Positions 1-6,079 of a DNA stretch of 13,827 nt are shown piece after piece. This DNA comes from Clostridia bacterium (GTDB lineage Bacteria > Bacillota_A > Clostridia > Oscillospirales > CAG-272): positions 1-13,827 of the forward strand of contig JAFTHF010000164.1 of the NCBI GenBank assembly GCA_017457545.1, written 5' to 3'. A model generated the notes under the pieces. That model was not told the origin of the DNA, ran no database searches, and worked only from the letters and a program-made list of their open reading frames with translations. A program made the translations under genes and the position numbers. Position 1 is the first letter of the stretch. Every line of letters starts with the position of its first letter.

Positions 1-225
1 ATGTGTTTTCTCATCATAATCTATACAAGAAAAGTGTCTTAATATTTTGCCTGTAAACTTTATTCCGGTTTGATCCTCAAGGTTTGAGCAGGAGATAGGG
101 CCTGAGGGGGCAACATTAAATCCATACTCTTTCATTTCTTCAACTGCATTATCAAATGCATTTCCACAGGAGGTCAAGGAAATAACAAAAGTAAGAACCA
201 ATATAATCGACAGTAATTTTTTCAT
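1..225 (-). CDS. Small lipoprotein, 3' end cut off by window edge
   Basis: The frame is open from ATG at 225 to the left edge, giving 75 residues with no stop, so the C-terminus lies outside the window. The N-terminus is a lipoprotein signal peptide: MKK, a hydrophobic stretch (LLSIILVLTFVISL) and a lipobox LTSC with the acceptor Cys at residue 20. An AAGGAG ribosome binding site (233-238) sits 7 bases before the ATG and a consensus promoter lies upstream. The signal peptide closely resembles that of the lipoprotein at 889-1281, and both sit directly downstream of a 187-aa zinc-ribbon membrane protein, so the two may be paralogues. The mature part visible here matches no family I know. It is expected to be anchored outside the cytoplasmic membrane; function unknown. 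Confidence 0.85.
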   Translation of the reverse strand, partial: MKKLLSIILVLTFVISLTSCGNAFDNAVEEMKEYGFNVAPSGPISCSNLEDQTGIKFTGKILRHFSCIDYDEKTH

Positions 226-251
226 TTATATTCTCCTTTGCTTTTTACTAT

Positions 252-280
252 ATTATACCACAACATATTTCGTATGTCAA
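252..280 (-). promoter_or_regulatory. Consensus promoter for the lipoprotein gene at 225
   Basis: Read on the minus strand, TTGACA (280-275) and TATAAT (257-252) are separated by exactly 17 bases. TGG directly precedes the -10, forming an extended -10. It lies 26 bases upstream of the ATG and downstream of the preceding gene's terminator, so this lipoprotein has its own transcription unit. Confidence 0.85.
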
Positions 281-288
281 ATATCAAA

Positions 289-309
289 AAAGGCGTCAAA
301 GACGCCTTT
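289..309 (-). terminator. Terminator after zinc-ribbon membrane protein gene
   Basis: A 9-bp perfect stem (AAAGGCGTC / GACGCCTTT) with a 3-base loop, followed on the minus strand by a T run, starts just after the stop codon at 312. It closes the three-gene unit 1865-312. Confidence 0.85.
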
Positions 310-311
310 AA

Positions 312-875
312 CTATTTTATTGCAAGAGGGCAACCGCATTCCTCACAGGTGGAGTTTGTTATATCGCACACGTGTCCGCACATAATGCAATTTGTTGTGT
401 CGCTTGTGATAACCTGATAGTGATTTGAGCCTCTTATATGAATTATCCTGTTGCCTACACTGTATCTTTCTATGATAGTGGCAAAATGATTATTGTATTT
501 GCCGTGGTGAAGCATTACTGTTTTTACCTCTCCATTATCAAGCCTTACTGTTGCAAATGCAATAAGAGTTTTTTTCGCCCACATGCTCTCCGGAAAATCC
601 TTGTATGCCGTATATGGCTGATCGTCTATGTAAATTTGAGTAATTACACCCTGCCAAGAACGGTCAAATATAAGCTTGGGAAGACGGAATGCAAACACGG
701 GTATAAGCAAAATAGTAATATATGAAGCTACTCGTGCTTCAATAGGTATATAGTGAAAGCTTTCATCACAAAGAATTATTAAAATAGCCAGTATTAATGT
801 GGTAGTTATCCACCTTAAAATAATTCTTTTATACTTAGCCTTTATATATAATTTCACGCTGTTTGGTGTTTTCAT
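312..875 (-). CDS. Two-helix membrane protein with C-terminal zinc ribbon (copy B)
   Basis: This 187-aa protein starts at MKTPNSV. That start is preferred over an upstream in-frame ATG at 908 because AGGAG lies 5 bases before it and because it gives exactly the length of its paralogue. Residues 22-36 and 48-64 are hydrophobic helices separated by the motif ESFHYIP. A soluble middle part follows, then a zinc ribbon with C163-x2-C166-x10-C177-x2-C180 (CIMCGH...CEECG). It aligns without gaps along its N-terminal half and C-terminus to the protein at 1302-1865; the stretch around residues 80-120 is the most divergent. The start lies 13 bases after the stop of the lipoprotein gene upstream, so the genes are co-transcribed. 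Zinc binding is inferred from the cysteines; the function is unknown and I assign no family name. Confidence 0.88.
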   Translation of the reverse strand: MKTPNSVKLYIKAKYKRIILRWITTTLILAILIILCDESFHYIPIEARVASYITILLIPVFAFRLPKLIFDRSWQGVITQIYIDDQPYTAYKDFPESMWAKKTLIAFATVRLDNGEVKTVMLHHGKYNNHFATIIERYSVGNRIIHIRGSNHYQVITSDTTNCIMCGHVCDITNSTCEECGCPLAIK

Positions 876-888
876 TTTTTCTCCTATA

Positions 889-1281
889 TCAGAGATCAAG
901 ATCTTCAATTATATCGTTAGTTCCGTAGACAACCGTGTCTCCCTTTATTTTTGCATAGGTCCACTGCATTGCCCAATCCTCATAGAATGCTTTTGCATCC
1001 TTTTTACTCTCAAACTTATAAACATACACGAAAACCAAGGGGGCATCGGGATATGCAACGTAAGGGAAGTGAGCTATTGCTAATATTTCTCCCTCAAGAT
1101 CTGTTTTCTTTTCAATGTTTCCCTTTGCATAGGCGATTAGCTCCGCATTATATTCCATACCCGCTTTTGGATATTCTTCAAAAAGCCTTGCTGTTACATT
1201 TTCGTAAGCATTCTTGTTACCGCAGGATGCAAATGATAAAATAAATGTCAAAATTAAAAGCACTGATAGAATTTTTTTCAT
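889..1281 (-). CDS. Small lipoprotein of unknown function
   Basis: This protein has 130 residues from MKKILSVLL. An upstream in-frame ATG at 1338 overlaps the preceding gene and has no good ribosome binding site, while the chosen ATG has GAAGGA a few bases before it. Residues 1-20 form a lipoprotein signal peptide with lipobox FASC (Cys20). The mature part contains a YKFESKKDAKAFYEDW segment, the kind of amphipathic helix common in small extracellular alpha/beta domains. The gene lies 20 bases after the zinc-ribbon membrane protein at 1302-1865 and 13 bases before its paralogue, in the middle of a three-gene unit. A role together with the membrane proteins is inferred from this arrangement only. 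Confidence 0.85.
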   Translation of the reverse strand: MKKILSVLLILTFILSFASCGNKNAYENVTARLFEEYPKAGMEYNAELIAYAKGNIEKKTDLEGEILAIAHFPYVAYPDAPLVFVYVYKFESKKDAKAFYEDWAMQWTYAKIKGDTVVYGTNDIIEDLDL

Positions 1282-1301
1282 TGTAGTTATTTCCTTCTTT
1301 A

Positions 1302-1865
1302 TTATTCTAAATCTAACGAGTGTCCGCATTTTGGGCAAACCTTTTTAATTTTATTAATTACATGTCCACACATAACACAATTGTAATCTCTGTCTGTGAT
1401 AACCTGATAGTGTTCTGTGCCTCTTACATGGAGTATTTTGTTGCCTTCCTTGTAGCGATTAAGTGAGCCTATAGTTTCATCATTGTACATTCCAAGACGA
1501 ACATCTATAATTTTTATTTTTTCATTAGGCAAAAGCACTTCCAAATGCACAGAAATCTCTTTATGCAATGTGGGAAGATTAGGAATTGCCTTGTGGTCGC
1601 TTTCAACAACCTCCTGACAGTTGGCGCTTAAAATAGTACCTTCCCAAGACTTATCAAATATAAGCTTGGGGATTTTAAACACAAAAGCAGGAATAAGTAA
1701 AATAATTGTGTATATAACTACCTTTGCCCCCGTTGGTATATAATGAAAGCTTTCATTACAAAAAACTACCAATGTTGCAACTAGTAATGTTGCAAGGAAC
1801 CATTTTGTAACGATATCTAAATACTTTGTTTTTAAATACTTCTTTATATCATCAGGTATTCTCAT
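1302..1865 (-). CDS. Two-helix membrane protein with C-terminal zinc ribbon (copy A)
   Basis: This 187-aa protein is the first gene of a minus-strand unit of three. AGGAGG (1871-1876) lies 5 bases before the ATG. Hydrophobic helices are at about residues 22-36 and 48-64 with NESFHYIP between them. The C-terminus is a zinc ribbon, C163-x2-C166-x10-C177-x2-C180 (CVMCGH...CPKCGH). The paralogue at 312-875 has the same length and the same cysteine positions. The shared block before the ribbon (about residues 140-157: GN.I.H.RG..HYQVIT) is strongly conserved between the copies and is probably functional. Zinc-ribbon tails on small membrane proteins are widespread in Firmicutes and do not define a role. 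Function unknown. Confidence 0.88.
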   Translation of the reverse strand: MRIPDDIKKYLKTKYLDIVTKWFLATLLVATLVVFCNESFHYIPTGAKVVIYTIILLIPAFVFKIPKLIFDKSWEGTILSANCQEVVESDHKAIPNLPTLHKEISVHLEVLLPNEKIKIIDVRLGMYNDETIGSLNRYKEGNKILHVRGTEHYQVITDRDYNCVMCGHVINKIKKVCPKCGHSLDLE

Positions 1866-1894
1866 AGCGCCCTCCTATATTTATTGTTGTATTC

Positions 1895-1923
1895 ATTATA
1901 TCATACGCGTGGGAGCAAGTAAA
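1895..1923 (-). promoter_or_regulatory. Promoter for the zinc-ribbon/lipoprotein unit
   Basis: On the minus strand a TATAAT (1900-1895) is preceded by TGA (extended -10). A weak -35, TTTACT (1923-1918), stands 17 bases upstream. It fires leftward into the gene starting at 1865 and is divergent from the promoter at 1966-1994. Confidence 0.65.
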
Positions 1924-1965
1924 GGTACAAACAGGTTATTTTTTCTGTCCGTTAAATACTAGTTA

Positions 1966-1994
1966 TTGCTTTTGCGCTTCTTATGTGCTAAAAT
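1966..1994 (+). promoter_or_regulatory. Promoter of GH106-like gene with TGCTAAAAT -10
   Basis: TTGCTT (1966-1971), a 17-base spacer, then TAAAAT (1989-1994) preceded by TGC as an extended -10. An imperfect inverted repeat (1991-2010, 7 of 8 pairs, TCAG spacer) overlaps the expected transcription start. The -10 resembles those of the lyase-like and GH95 genes. The ribosome binding site GGAGG (2012-2016) follows, 6 bases before the ATG at 2023. Confidence 0.65.
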
Positions 1995-2022
1995 AAAATC
2001 AGTTATATTTCGGAGGACGGAT

Positions 2023-4830
2023 ATGAAGCAAACTGAGAAAAAATACAGGTCTCTACCCTTCTGGTCGTGGAATGACGAGCTTGACAAGGATGAGCTTATT
2101 AAACAGATAGAATGGATGAATGAAAACGGCATTGGCGGATTTTTTATGCACGCCCGTGGTGGACTTAAAACCGAATATCTTGGCGAAAAGTGGTTTGATT
2201 GTATTGATGCCTGCGCCAAGAGAGCCAAGGAGCTTGGCATGGAGGCGTACGCCTATGATGAAAACGGTTGGCCAAGCGGATTTGTAGGTGGTAAGCTTCT
2301 TGAGGATATAGAAAACCACGATAAATACCTTACCTATGAAATAGGTGAGTATGACAAGAACGCCCTTGTGTCCTATGATATAAGCGGTGATGCGCTTGTG
2401 CGTGATTCTATAAATAGCAAGAATTGTCTTAATGTGTATGAGCATTACTCCACATCTAATGCAGATATATTAAATCCTGAGGTGGTGGACAAGTTTATTG
2501 CTCTTACACATGAGGAATACAAAAAAAGAGATAATCACGGATTAAAGGGCTTCTTTACCGATGAGCCTCAGTACCAGCGCTGGGGCACTCCCTACACTAA
2601 GGTTATGCCCAAGTATTTTAAGGATACCTACAATGAGGATATTCTTGACGGGCTTGGACTTTTGTTTGTTGAAAAGGAGGGCTATCGGGATTTCCGATAC
2701 AAATTCTGGAAAGGAATGCAGACCCTTATGCTGGAAAACTATGCAAAGAGGGTTTATAACTGGTGTGACGAAAACGGCTACAAGCTGATGGGCCACTACA
2801 TTGAGGAAAATTGCCTTTGCGGTCAGATGGAGTGCTGTGCAGGTATTATGCCCTTTTACGAATATGAGCATATCCCCGGTATTGACTACCTTGGCAGAGC
2901 TGTTTCCGATGAAATATCACCTAAGCAGGTTGATAGTGTGTGCGCTCAGCTTGGCAAGGACCAGATACTTACCGAAACCTACGGCTGCTGCGGTTGGGAC
3001 GTGACTCCCTTGGAGCTTAAAAAGATTGCAGAGTGCCAGTATATTTCCGGTGTTAACCTGATGTGTCAGCATCTTCTTCCATATTCCGAATACGGACAGA
3101 GAAAGAGAGATTACCCTGCACACTATTCTAATATAAATCCTTGGGTGCGCAAGAATTTTAAGGAATTCAATGACTATTTTTCCTACCTCGGTAAGCTTAT
3201 TTCGACAAGCACTGAGCAGGTTAATGTAGGTGTGCTTCACCCTATTCGTTCAGCTTACTTTGAGTATAAGCGCTTCCCAGAAAGCAATTGGCACGGCCTT
3301 GGCGACTCCCTTGAGATGCCATTTAAGAATCTTTGTAATAAGCTATGCGCTATGGGTATTCAGCACCACTTTATTGATGAAACTCTTCTTGCTAAATACG
3401 GCAAGGTTGAGGGCAGCTCCCTCATAGTTGGCAAGTGCAAATATGACTACATAATTCTGCCTACAATGCTTACAATGGATAAGTCAACTGAAGCATTCCT
3501 TTGTGAGTATGTGAAAAACGGCGGTAAAATTTTAATAAGCGACAAGAAGCCTACCCACCTTGAGGGCAAGGAATTTGACTACGAATATCTCAAAAATAAC
3601 ACTACGTATGAGGAAATTTGTGCAAATTCGCATTTTAAAATGGAGAAAAACGACAATGTTCGTGCTTCTTACAGGGTGGATAGCGATGGCAAAGAATTTG
3701 TCTATATAGCAAATCTCGGCAAGGAAACAGACGCAATAATCAGTATAGATGGCTATTCCTCCTTTGAAGAATACGATATTCTTACAGATAGCTACCGTGT
3801 GGTGTCGGGTAAGCTTCATTTTTATGAGGGTCAAAGTCGTATTCTCTATGCCTCTAACAAAAAAACAGACACATCCCCTGCCCTTTTGCCCTTAACTCTT
3901 AATAATTCCTTTGAATTAACAGACAAGGTTGACAACTTTTTCACCCTTGATATGATACGCTACTCCCTTGACGGAATATCCTACTCTGAGCCTGTTCACC
4001 ATATGGGCGTGTTCGATATTCTGCTTAAATCAAGATATGAGGGTAAGCTGTATCTTAAATATGAGCTTGATATAGATGCTTTACCCAGCAAATGCACCTT
4101 GCTTGCTGAGGAAAAGTGCCTTGACGTGTGCATAAACGGAAGCTCTGCCCATAAAATCGGAACTTGGGAATACGAAAGAAGCACCTATCTTTACGATGTG
4201 GCAGACCTTTTGAGGCTTGGTAAAAATGAGATAGTTATAGTTAAGGATTATTACCAGAGTGAGCAGGTTTACTATGCTCTCTTCGGCGAAAACGTAACAG
4301 AAAGCATTAAGAATTGCTTAGTTTATGACACCAACATTGAGCCTGTTTATCTTATGGGCGACTTCGGTATTTACGGTGAATTTGTCCGTGGCAAAATGGA
4401 TAATGTTATAAACGGTAACGGTTTCCGTATGGGTGAGCAGAAAAACAAAATAAGCTCCCTTATTCTTGACGGCTTCCCATTCTTTGCAGGAGATATTAAG
4501 CTAAGGCAGACTGTTACGGTGGACAGCACCCACAGGGAGCTTGTAATTGACAAGCGCTTCCACCTGATTGACATTAAGGTAAACGGTATGGACTGTGGCA
4601 GAATGATGTTCTCAGGCAGACTTGATATTTCAAAGGCTCTTAAGGTGGGCGAAAATGAAATTGAGCTTACATTAACCGTCAGCAACAGAAATCTTTTTGG
4701 GCCCTTCCACACTATTTGGGAGGAGGCATTCTTTGTTAGTCCGGACACCTTTGAGCGCTTTGGTCACTGGGACAACGGCAAGAATAAATATCTTACCGAC
4801 TCGTACGCCTTTGTAAAAACAATTGTATAA
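2023..4830 (+). CDS. Large glycoside hydrolase, GH106-like (alpha-L-rhamnosidase related)
   Basis: This 935-aa protein starts at MKQTEKKY, preceded by GGAGG at good spacing; an in-frame ATG at 1966 lies inside the promoter and is rejected. The N-terminus (RSLPFWSWNDEL, then IEWMNENGIGGFFMHARGG, residues 9-47) matches the start typical of GH106-type and related TIM-barrel hydrolases, where a W-rich segment precedes 'L..MK..GIGGF'. Candidate active-site residues in the barrel are E181 (FFTDEPQ), E261/E262 (HYIEEN) and E318 (ILTETYGCCGWD); assigning them as catalytic is by analogy. From about residue 700 the protein becomes beta-rich, with a C-terminal segment (about 830-915: VTVDS..RELVIDKRF..IDIKVNG) resembling the galactose-binding-like domain of GH2/GH106 enzymes. 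There is no signal peptide, so it is cytoplasmic. It is a single-gene unit. The exact sugar specificity cannot be read from the sequence. Confidence 0.8.
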   Translation: MKQTEKKYRSLPFWSWNDELDKDELIKQIEWMNENGIGGFFMHARGGLKTEYLGEKWFDCIDACAKRAKELGMEAYAYDENGWPSGFVGGKLLEDIENHDKYLTYEIGEYDKNALVSYDISGDALVRDSINSKNCLNVYEHYSTSNADILNPEVVDKFIALTHEEYKKRDNHGLKGFFTDEPQYQRWGTPYTKVMPKYFKDTYNEDILDGLGLLFVEKEGYRDFRYKFWKGMQTLMLENYAKRVYNWCDENGYKLMGHYIEENCLCGQMECCAGIMPFYEYEHIPGIDYLGRAVSDEISPKQVDSVCAQLGKDQILTETYGCCGWDVTPLELKKIAECQYISGVNLMCQHLLPYSEYGQRKRDYPAHYSNINPWVRKNFKEFNDYFSYLGKLISTSTEQVNVGVLHPIRSAYFEYKRFPESNWHGLGDSLEMPFKNLCNKLCAMGIQHHFIDETLLAKYGKVEGSSLIVGKCKYDYIILPTMLTMDKSTEAFLCEYVKNGGKILISDKKPTHLEGKEFDYEYLKNNTTYEEICANSHFKMEKNDNVRASYRVDSDGKEFVYIANLGKETDAIISIDGYSSFEEYDILTDSYRVVSGKLHFYEGQSRILYASNKKTDTSPALLPLTLNNSFELTDKVDNFFTLDMIRYSLDGISYSEPVHHMGVFDILLKSRYEGKLYLKYELDIDALPSKCTLLAEEKCLDVCINGSSAHKIGTWEYERSTYLYDVADLLRLGKNEIVIVKDYYQSEQVYYALFGENVTESIKNCLVYDTNIEPVYLMGDFGIYGEFVRGKMDNVINGNGFRMGEQKNKISSLILDGFPFFAGDIKLRQTVTVDSTHRELVIDKRFHLIDIKVNGMDCGRMMFSGRLDISKALKVGENEIELTLTVSNRNLFGPFHTIWEEAFFVSPDTFERFGHWDNGKNKYLTDSYAFVKTIV

Positions 4831-4832
4831 AG

Positions 4833-4861
4833 AAAAAGGACACCTTGTGGTGTCCTTTTTT
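4833..4861. terminator. Bidirectional terminator, GGACACC stem
   Basis: The stem GGACACC (4838-4844) / GGTGTCC (4849-4855) has a TTGT loop and is flanked by an A run on the left and a T run on the right, so it works on both strands. It sits between the convergent genes ending at 4830 (plus) and 4864 (minus). Confidence 0.88.
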
Positions 4862-4863
4862 AA

Positions 4864-5346
4864 TTATGCAGCAAGTGCTAAAAATGCCAAAGCTAAGAGG
4901 AATGCAACAAAAACTGTGGCAGCAAATACGCCTATTCCTATAAGCATCTTGTTTATGGCAGATGTTGATTTTTTCATAAGTAAGAGAGATGCTATTATAC
5001 CAATACCGCCTATCGCACCGCCAATTGCTCCACCTATAACGGGGAAAATCGAGCAGAGCGCAGCGCTGTTACCCCAAACCAATATAAAGATAAAGGGGAG
5101 AATTGCAAGAACAAATTCGTACCATTTTGGCTTTGCCGATATCTCTATAGTTTCACCGTCAAGAGACAGTCTCATGCCACCAAGGTAGCTTCCTATCAGA
5201 AGAGCGCTTTTTCCGTCAACCAAAAATGATCTTTTGGAAACCTGATGTACATCGTGTCCCGGCACGGCTAAATCCTTTTTACCTGTCCAAAAGCCCTCGG
5301 TGTAAATGATTTTTCCATAGACTGGATGTTGAATGATTTTTCTCAT
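4864..5346 (-). CDS. Glycine-zipper membrane protein of unknown function
   Basis: This 160-aa protein has AGGAGG (5354-5359) 7 bases before the ATG and a consensus promoter upstream. Residues 1-72 form a soluble beta-rich N-terminal domain (QHPVYGKIIYTEGFWTGKK, later LSLDGETIEI). Three hydrophobic segments follow at about 76-92, 98-123 and 132-157. The second contains a GG-A-I-GG-A-I-GG glycine-zipper repeat (residues 105-115), the type of pattern used for tight helix packing. There is no signal peptide and no catalytic motif that I recognise. It is a monocistronic unit between a glycoside hydrolase and a tRNA gene, so context gives no hint. It appears to be a real gene on the strength of its translation signals and domain pattern. 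Confidence 0.85.
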   Translation of the reverse strand: MRKIIQHPVYGKIIYTEGFWTGKKDLAVPGHDVHQVSKRSFLVDGKSALLIGSYLGGMRLSLDGETIEISAKPKWYEFVLAILPFIFILVWGNSAALCSIFPVIGGAIGGAIGGIGIIASLLLMKKSTSAINKMLIGIGVFAATVFVAFLLALAFLALAA

Positions 5347-5398
5347 CGTATTTCCTCCTATAAGTTATCTAATCTATGCCATTAGTGTATTTTACCTT

Positions 5399-5427
5399 AT
5401 TATATCACAGATGCTGCGCTTTGTCAA
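5399..5427 (-). promoter_or_regulatory. Consensus promoter for glycine-zipper membrane protein
   Basis: On the minus strand TTGACA (5427-5422) and TATAAT (5404-5399) are 17 bases apart, with TGA before the -10. It matches the consensus at every hexamer position and lies about 50 bases upstream of the ATG at 5346. Confidence 0.88.
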
Positions 5428-5454
5428 CATAGATGAAATCTTGCCGATGCAAAC

Positions 5455-5484
5455 AAAAAAGGACACCAATTTGGTGTCCTTTTT
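5455..5484 (-). terminator. Terminator after tRNA-Ser, GGACACC stem
   Basis: GGACACCA (5461-5468) pairs with TGGTGTCC (5472-5479) around an ATT loop, flanked by A6 and T5. It lies directly past the CCA end of the tRNA-Ser gene and repeats the core stem of the terminator at 4833-4861. Confidence 0.85.
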
Positions 5485-5486
5485 CT

Positions 5487-5577
5487 TGGCGGAGAAGAGA
5501 AGATTTGAACTTCCGCGCCGGTTACCCGACCTACACCCTTAGCAGGGGCGCCTCTTCGGCCACTTGAGTACTTCTCC
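5487..5577 (-). tRNA. tRNA-Ser(GCU)
   Basis: The gene is 91 nt with an encoded CCA. The acceptor stem is GGAGAAG (5577-5571) with CTTCTCC (5497-5491), discriminator G. The anticodon stem CGCCC/GGGTG encloses the loop CTGCTAA with anticodon GCT (5543-5541), which decodes AGC/AGU. A long variable arm and a TTCAAAT T loop are present, as expected for serine. It is divergent from the tRNA-Arg gene. Confidence 0.95.
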
Positions 5578-5631
5578 AAAAAAGTACGCAACCAAGGTTG
5601 CACAAACCGCCGTTTCTTAGTTTGCCATATA

Positions 5632-5660
5632 ATTATACACAATAATTCTTGCCTTGTCAA
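5632..5660 (-). promoter_or_regulatory. Consensus promoter for tRNA-Ser
   Basis: On the minus strand TTGACA (5660-5655), 17 bases, TATAAT (5637-5632). The leader between promoter and tRNA contains a small dyad (5588-5601, GCAACC/GGTTGC). Confidence 0.88.
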
Positions 5661-5722
5661 TACCTTTTTAAAATTAAAAAGGATAAATTTTTCTTTTGAA
5701 TTAAGAAAATTGAAAAAAGCAC

Positions 5723-5751
5723 TTGACAAAAAGAAAATATTGTGGTATTAT
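5723..5751 (+). promoter_or_regulatory. Near-consensus promoter for tRNA-Arg
   Basis: TTGACA (5723-5728), 17 bases, TATTAT (5746-5751), with TGG forming an extended -10. It lies 18 bases before the 5' end of the tRNA. Confidence 0.88.
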
Positions 5752-5769
5752 ATCATACGCAATAAATAA

Positions 5770-5845
5770 GCGCTCCTAGCTCAGCGGATAGAGTGCCCGG
5801 CTACGAACCGGTAGGTCGAGGGTTCGAATCCCCCGGGGCGCGCCA
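5770..5845 (+). tRNA. tRNA-Arg(ACG)
   Basis: The gene is 76 nt with an encoded CCA. The acceptor stem is GCGCTCC (5770-5776) with GGGGCGC (5835-5841), discriminator G. The anticodon loop CTACGAA carries ACG (5803-5805), read as ICG, which decodes CGU/CGC/CGA. The T arm is GAGGG-TTCGAAT-CCCCC, with one A.C mismatch at its second pair. The 3' end from the T arm onward is repeated downstream at 6025-6044. Confidence 0.95.
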
Positions 5846-5848
5846 TAT

Positions 5849-5885
5849 AAAAAGGTAGTACTTCTTGTGAGTGCTACCCTTTTTA
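5849..5885 (+). terminator. Terminator after tRNA-Arg
   Basis: GGTAGTACT (5855-5863) pairs with AGTGCTACC (5870-5878, including one G.T pair) around a short loop. The stem is preceded by an A run and followed by CTTTTTATTTT. Confidence 0.8.
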
Positions 5886-6013
5886 TTTTGCAAAATCTCA
5901 CAAGGGGGATTCGAACCCAGGCGTTAAGAAAGGTGCCGGTGGCACGTTTTAGCCGATGACCGAAGGATTTTGCAAGACATAATAAACGATTTGGGCTAAC
6001 TGTCTTGCAAAAT
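5885..6013. repeat. Non-coding spacer with TTTTGCAA repeats and a 12-bp inverted repeat
   Basis: The stretch holds no credible gene. It contains a perfect 12-bp palindrome ATTTTGCAAAAT (5885-5896), an inverted copy of the tRNA-Arg T arm (5904-5918, 15 bases perfectly complementary to 5820-5834), a GTGCC/GGCAC hairpin (5933-5945), and a 12-bp inverted repeat ATTTTGCAAGAC (5967-5978) / GTCTTGCAAAAT (6002-6013) with a 23-base loop. A second weaker pairing, TTAGCC (5949-5954) with GGCTAA (5994-5999), competes with it. It resembles a small structured intergenic repeat or an integration remnant; no transposase or integrase is present. Confidence 0.7.
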
Positions 6014-6024
6014 TCAAGAGCGAT

Positions 6025-6044
6025 ATCCCCCGGGGCGCGCCATA
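6025..6044 (+). repeat. Direct repeat of tRNA-Arg 3' end (att-like)
   Basis: These 20 bases are identical to 5828-5847, which cover the end of the T loop, the T stem, the acceptor 3' strand, the discriminator, CCA and two following bases of the tRNA-Arg gene. The copies are in direct orientation, 197 bp apart. A duplicated tRNA 3' end is the usual footprint of site-specific integration into a tRNA gene, but here the interval is too short to hold an element. Confidence 0.85.
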
Positions 6045-6079
6045 AAAAAGACAGTACCACCATGGTACTGTCTTTTGTT
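6044..6079. terminator. Terminator after the lyase-like gene
   Basis: GACAGTACCA (6050-6059) pairs with TGGTACTGTC (6063-6072) around a CCA loop, flanked by A6 and TTTTGTTT. It begins directly at the stop codon of the minus-strand gene (6080-6082) and would also stop rightward read-through from the tRNA-Arg side. Confidence 0.85.

Noticed and set aside
876..908. Longer N-terminus for zinc-ribbon protein copy B
   Set aside because: The ATG at 908 would overlap the lipoprotein gene, and the start at 875 has AGGAG and gives the same 187-aa length as copy A.
1282..1338. Longer N-terminus for the lipoprotein at 889-1281
   Set aside because: It overlaps the preceding gene and would put a charged extension before a complete lipoprotein signal peptide.
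1966..2022. Upstream ATG extension of the GH106-like gene
   Set aside because: It lies within the promoter and before the GGAGG site that directs the start at 2023; the added residues look unlike the family.
5424..5729. 101-aa open frame on the minus strand over the tRNA-Ser gene
   Set aside because: It reads through the tRNA, its promoter and its terminator and has no ribosome binding site.
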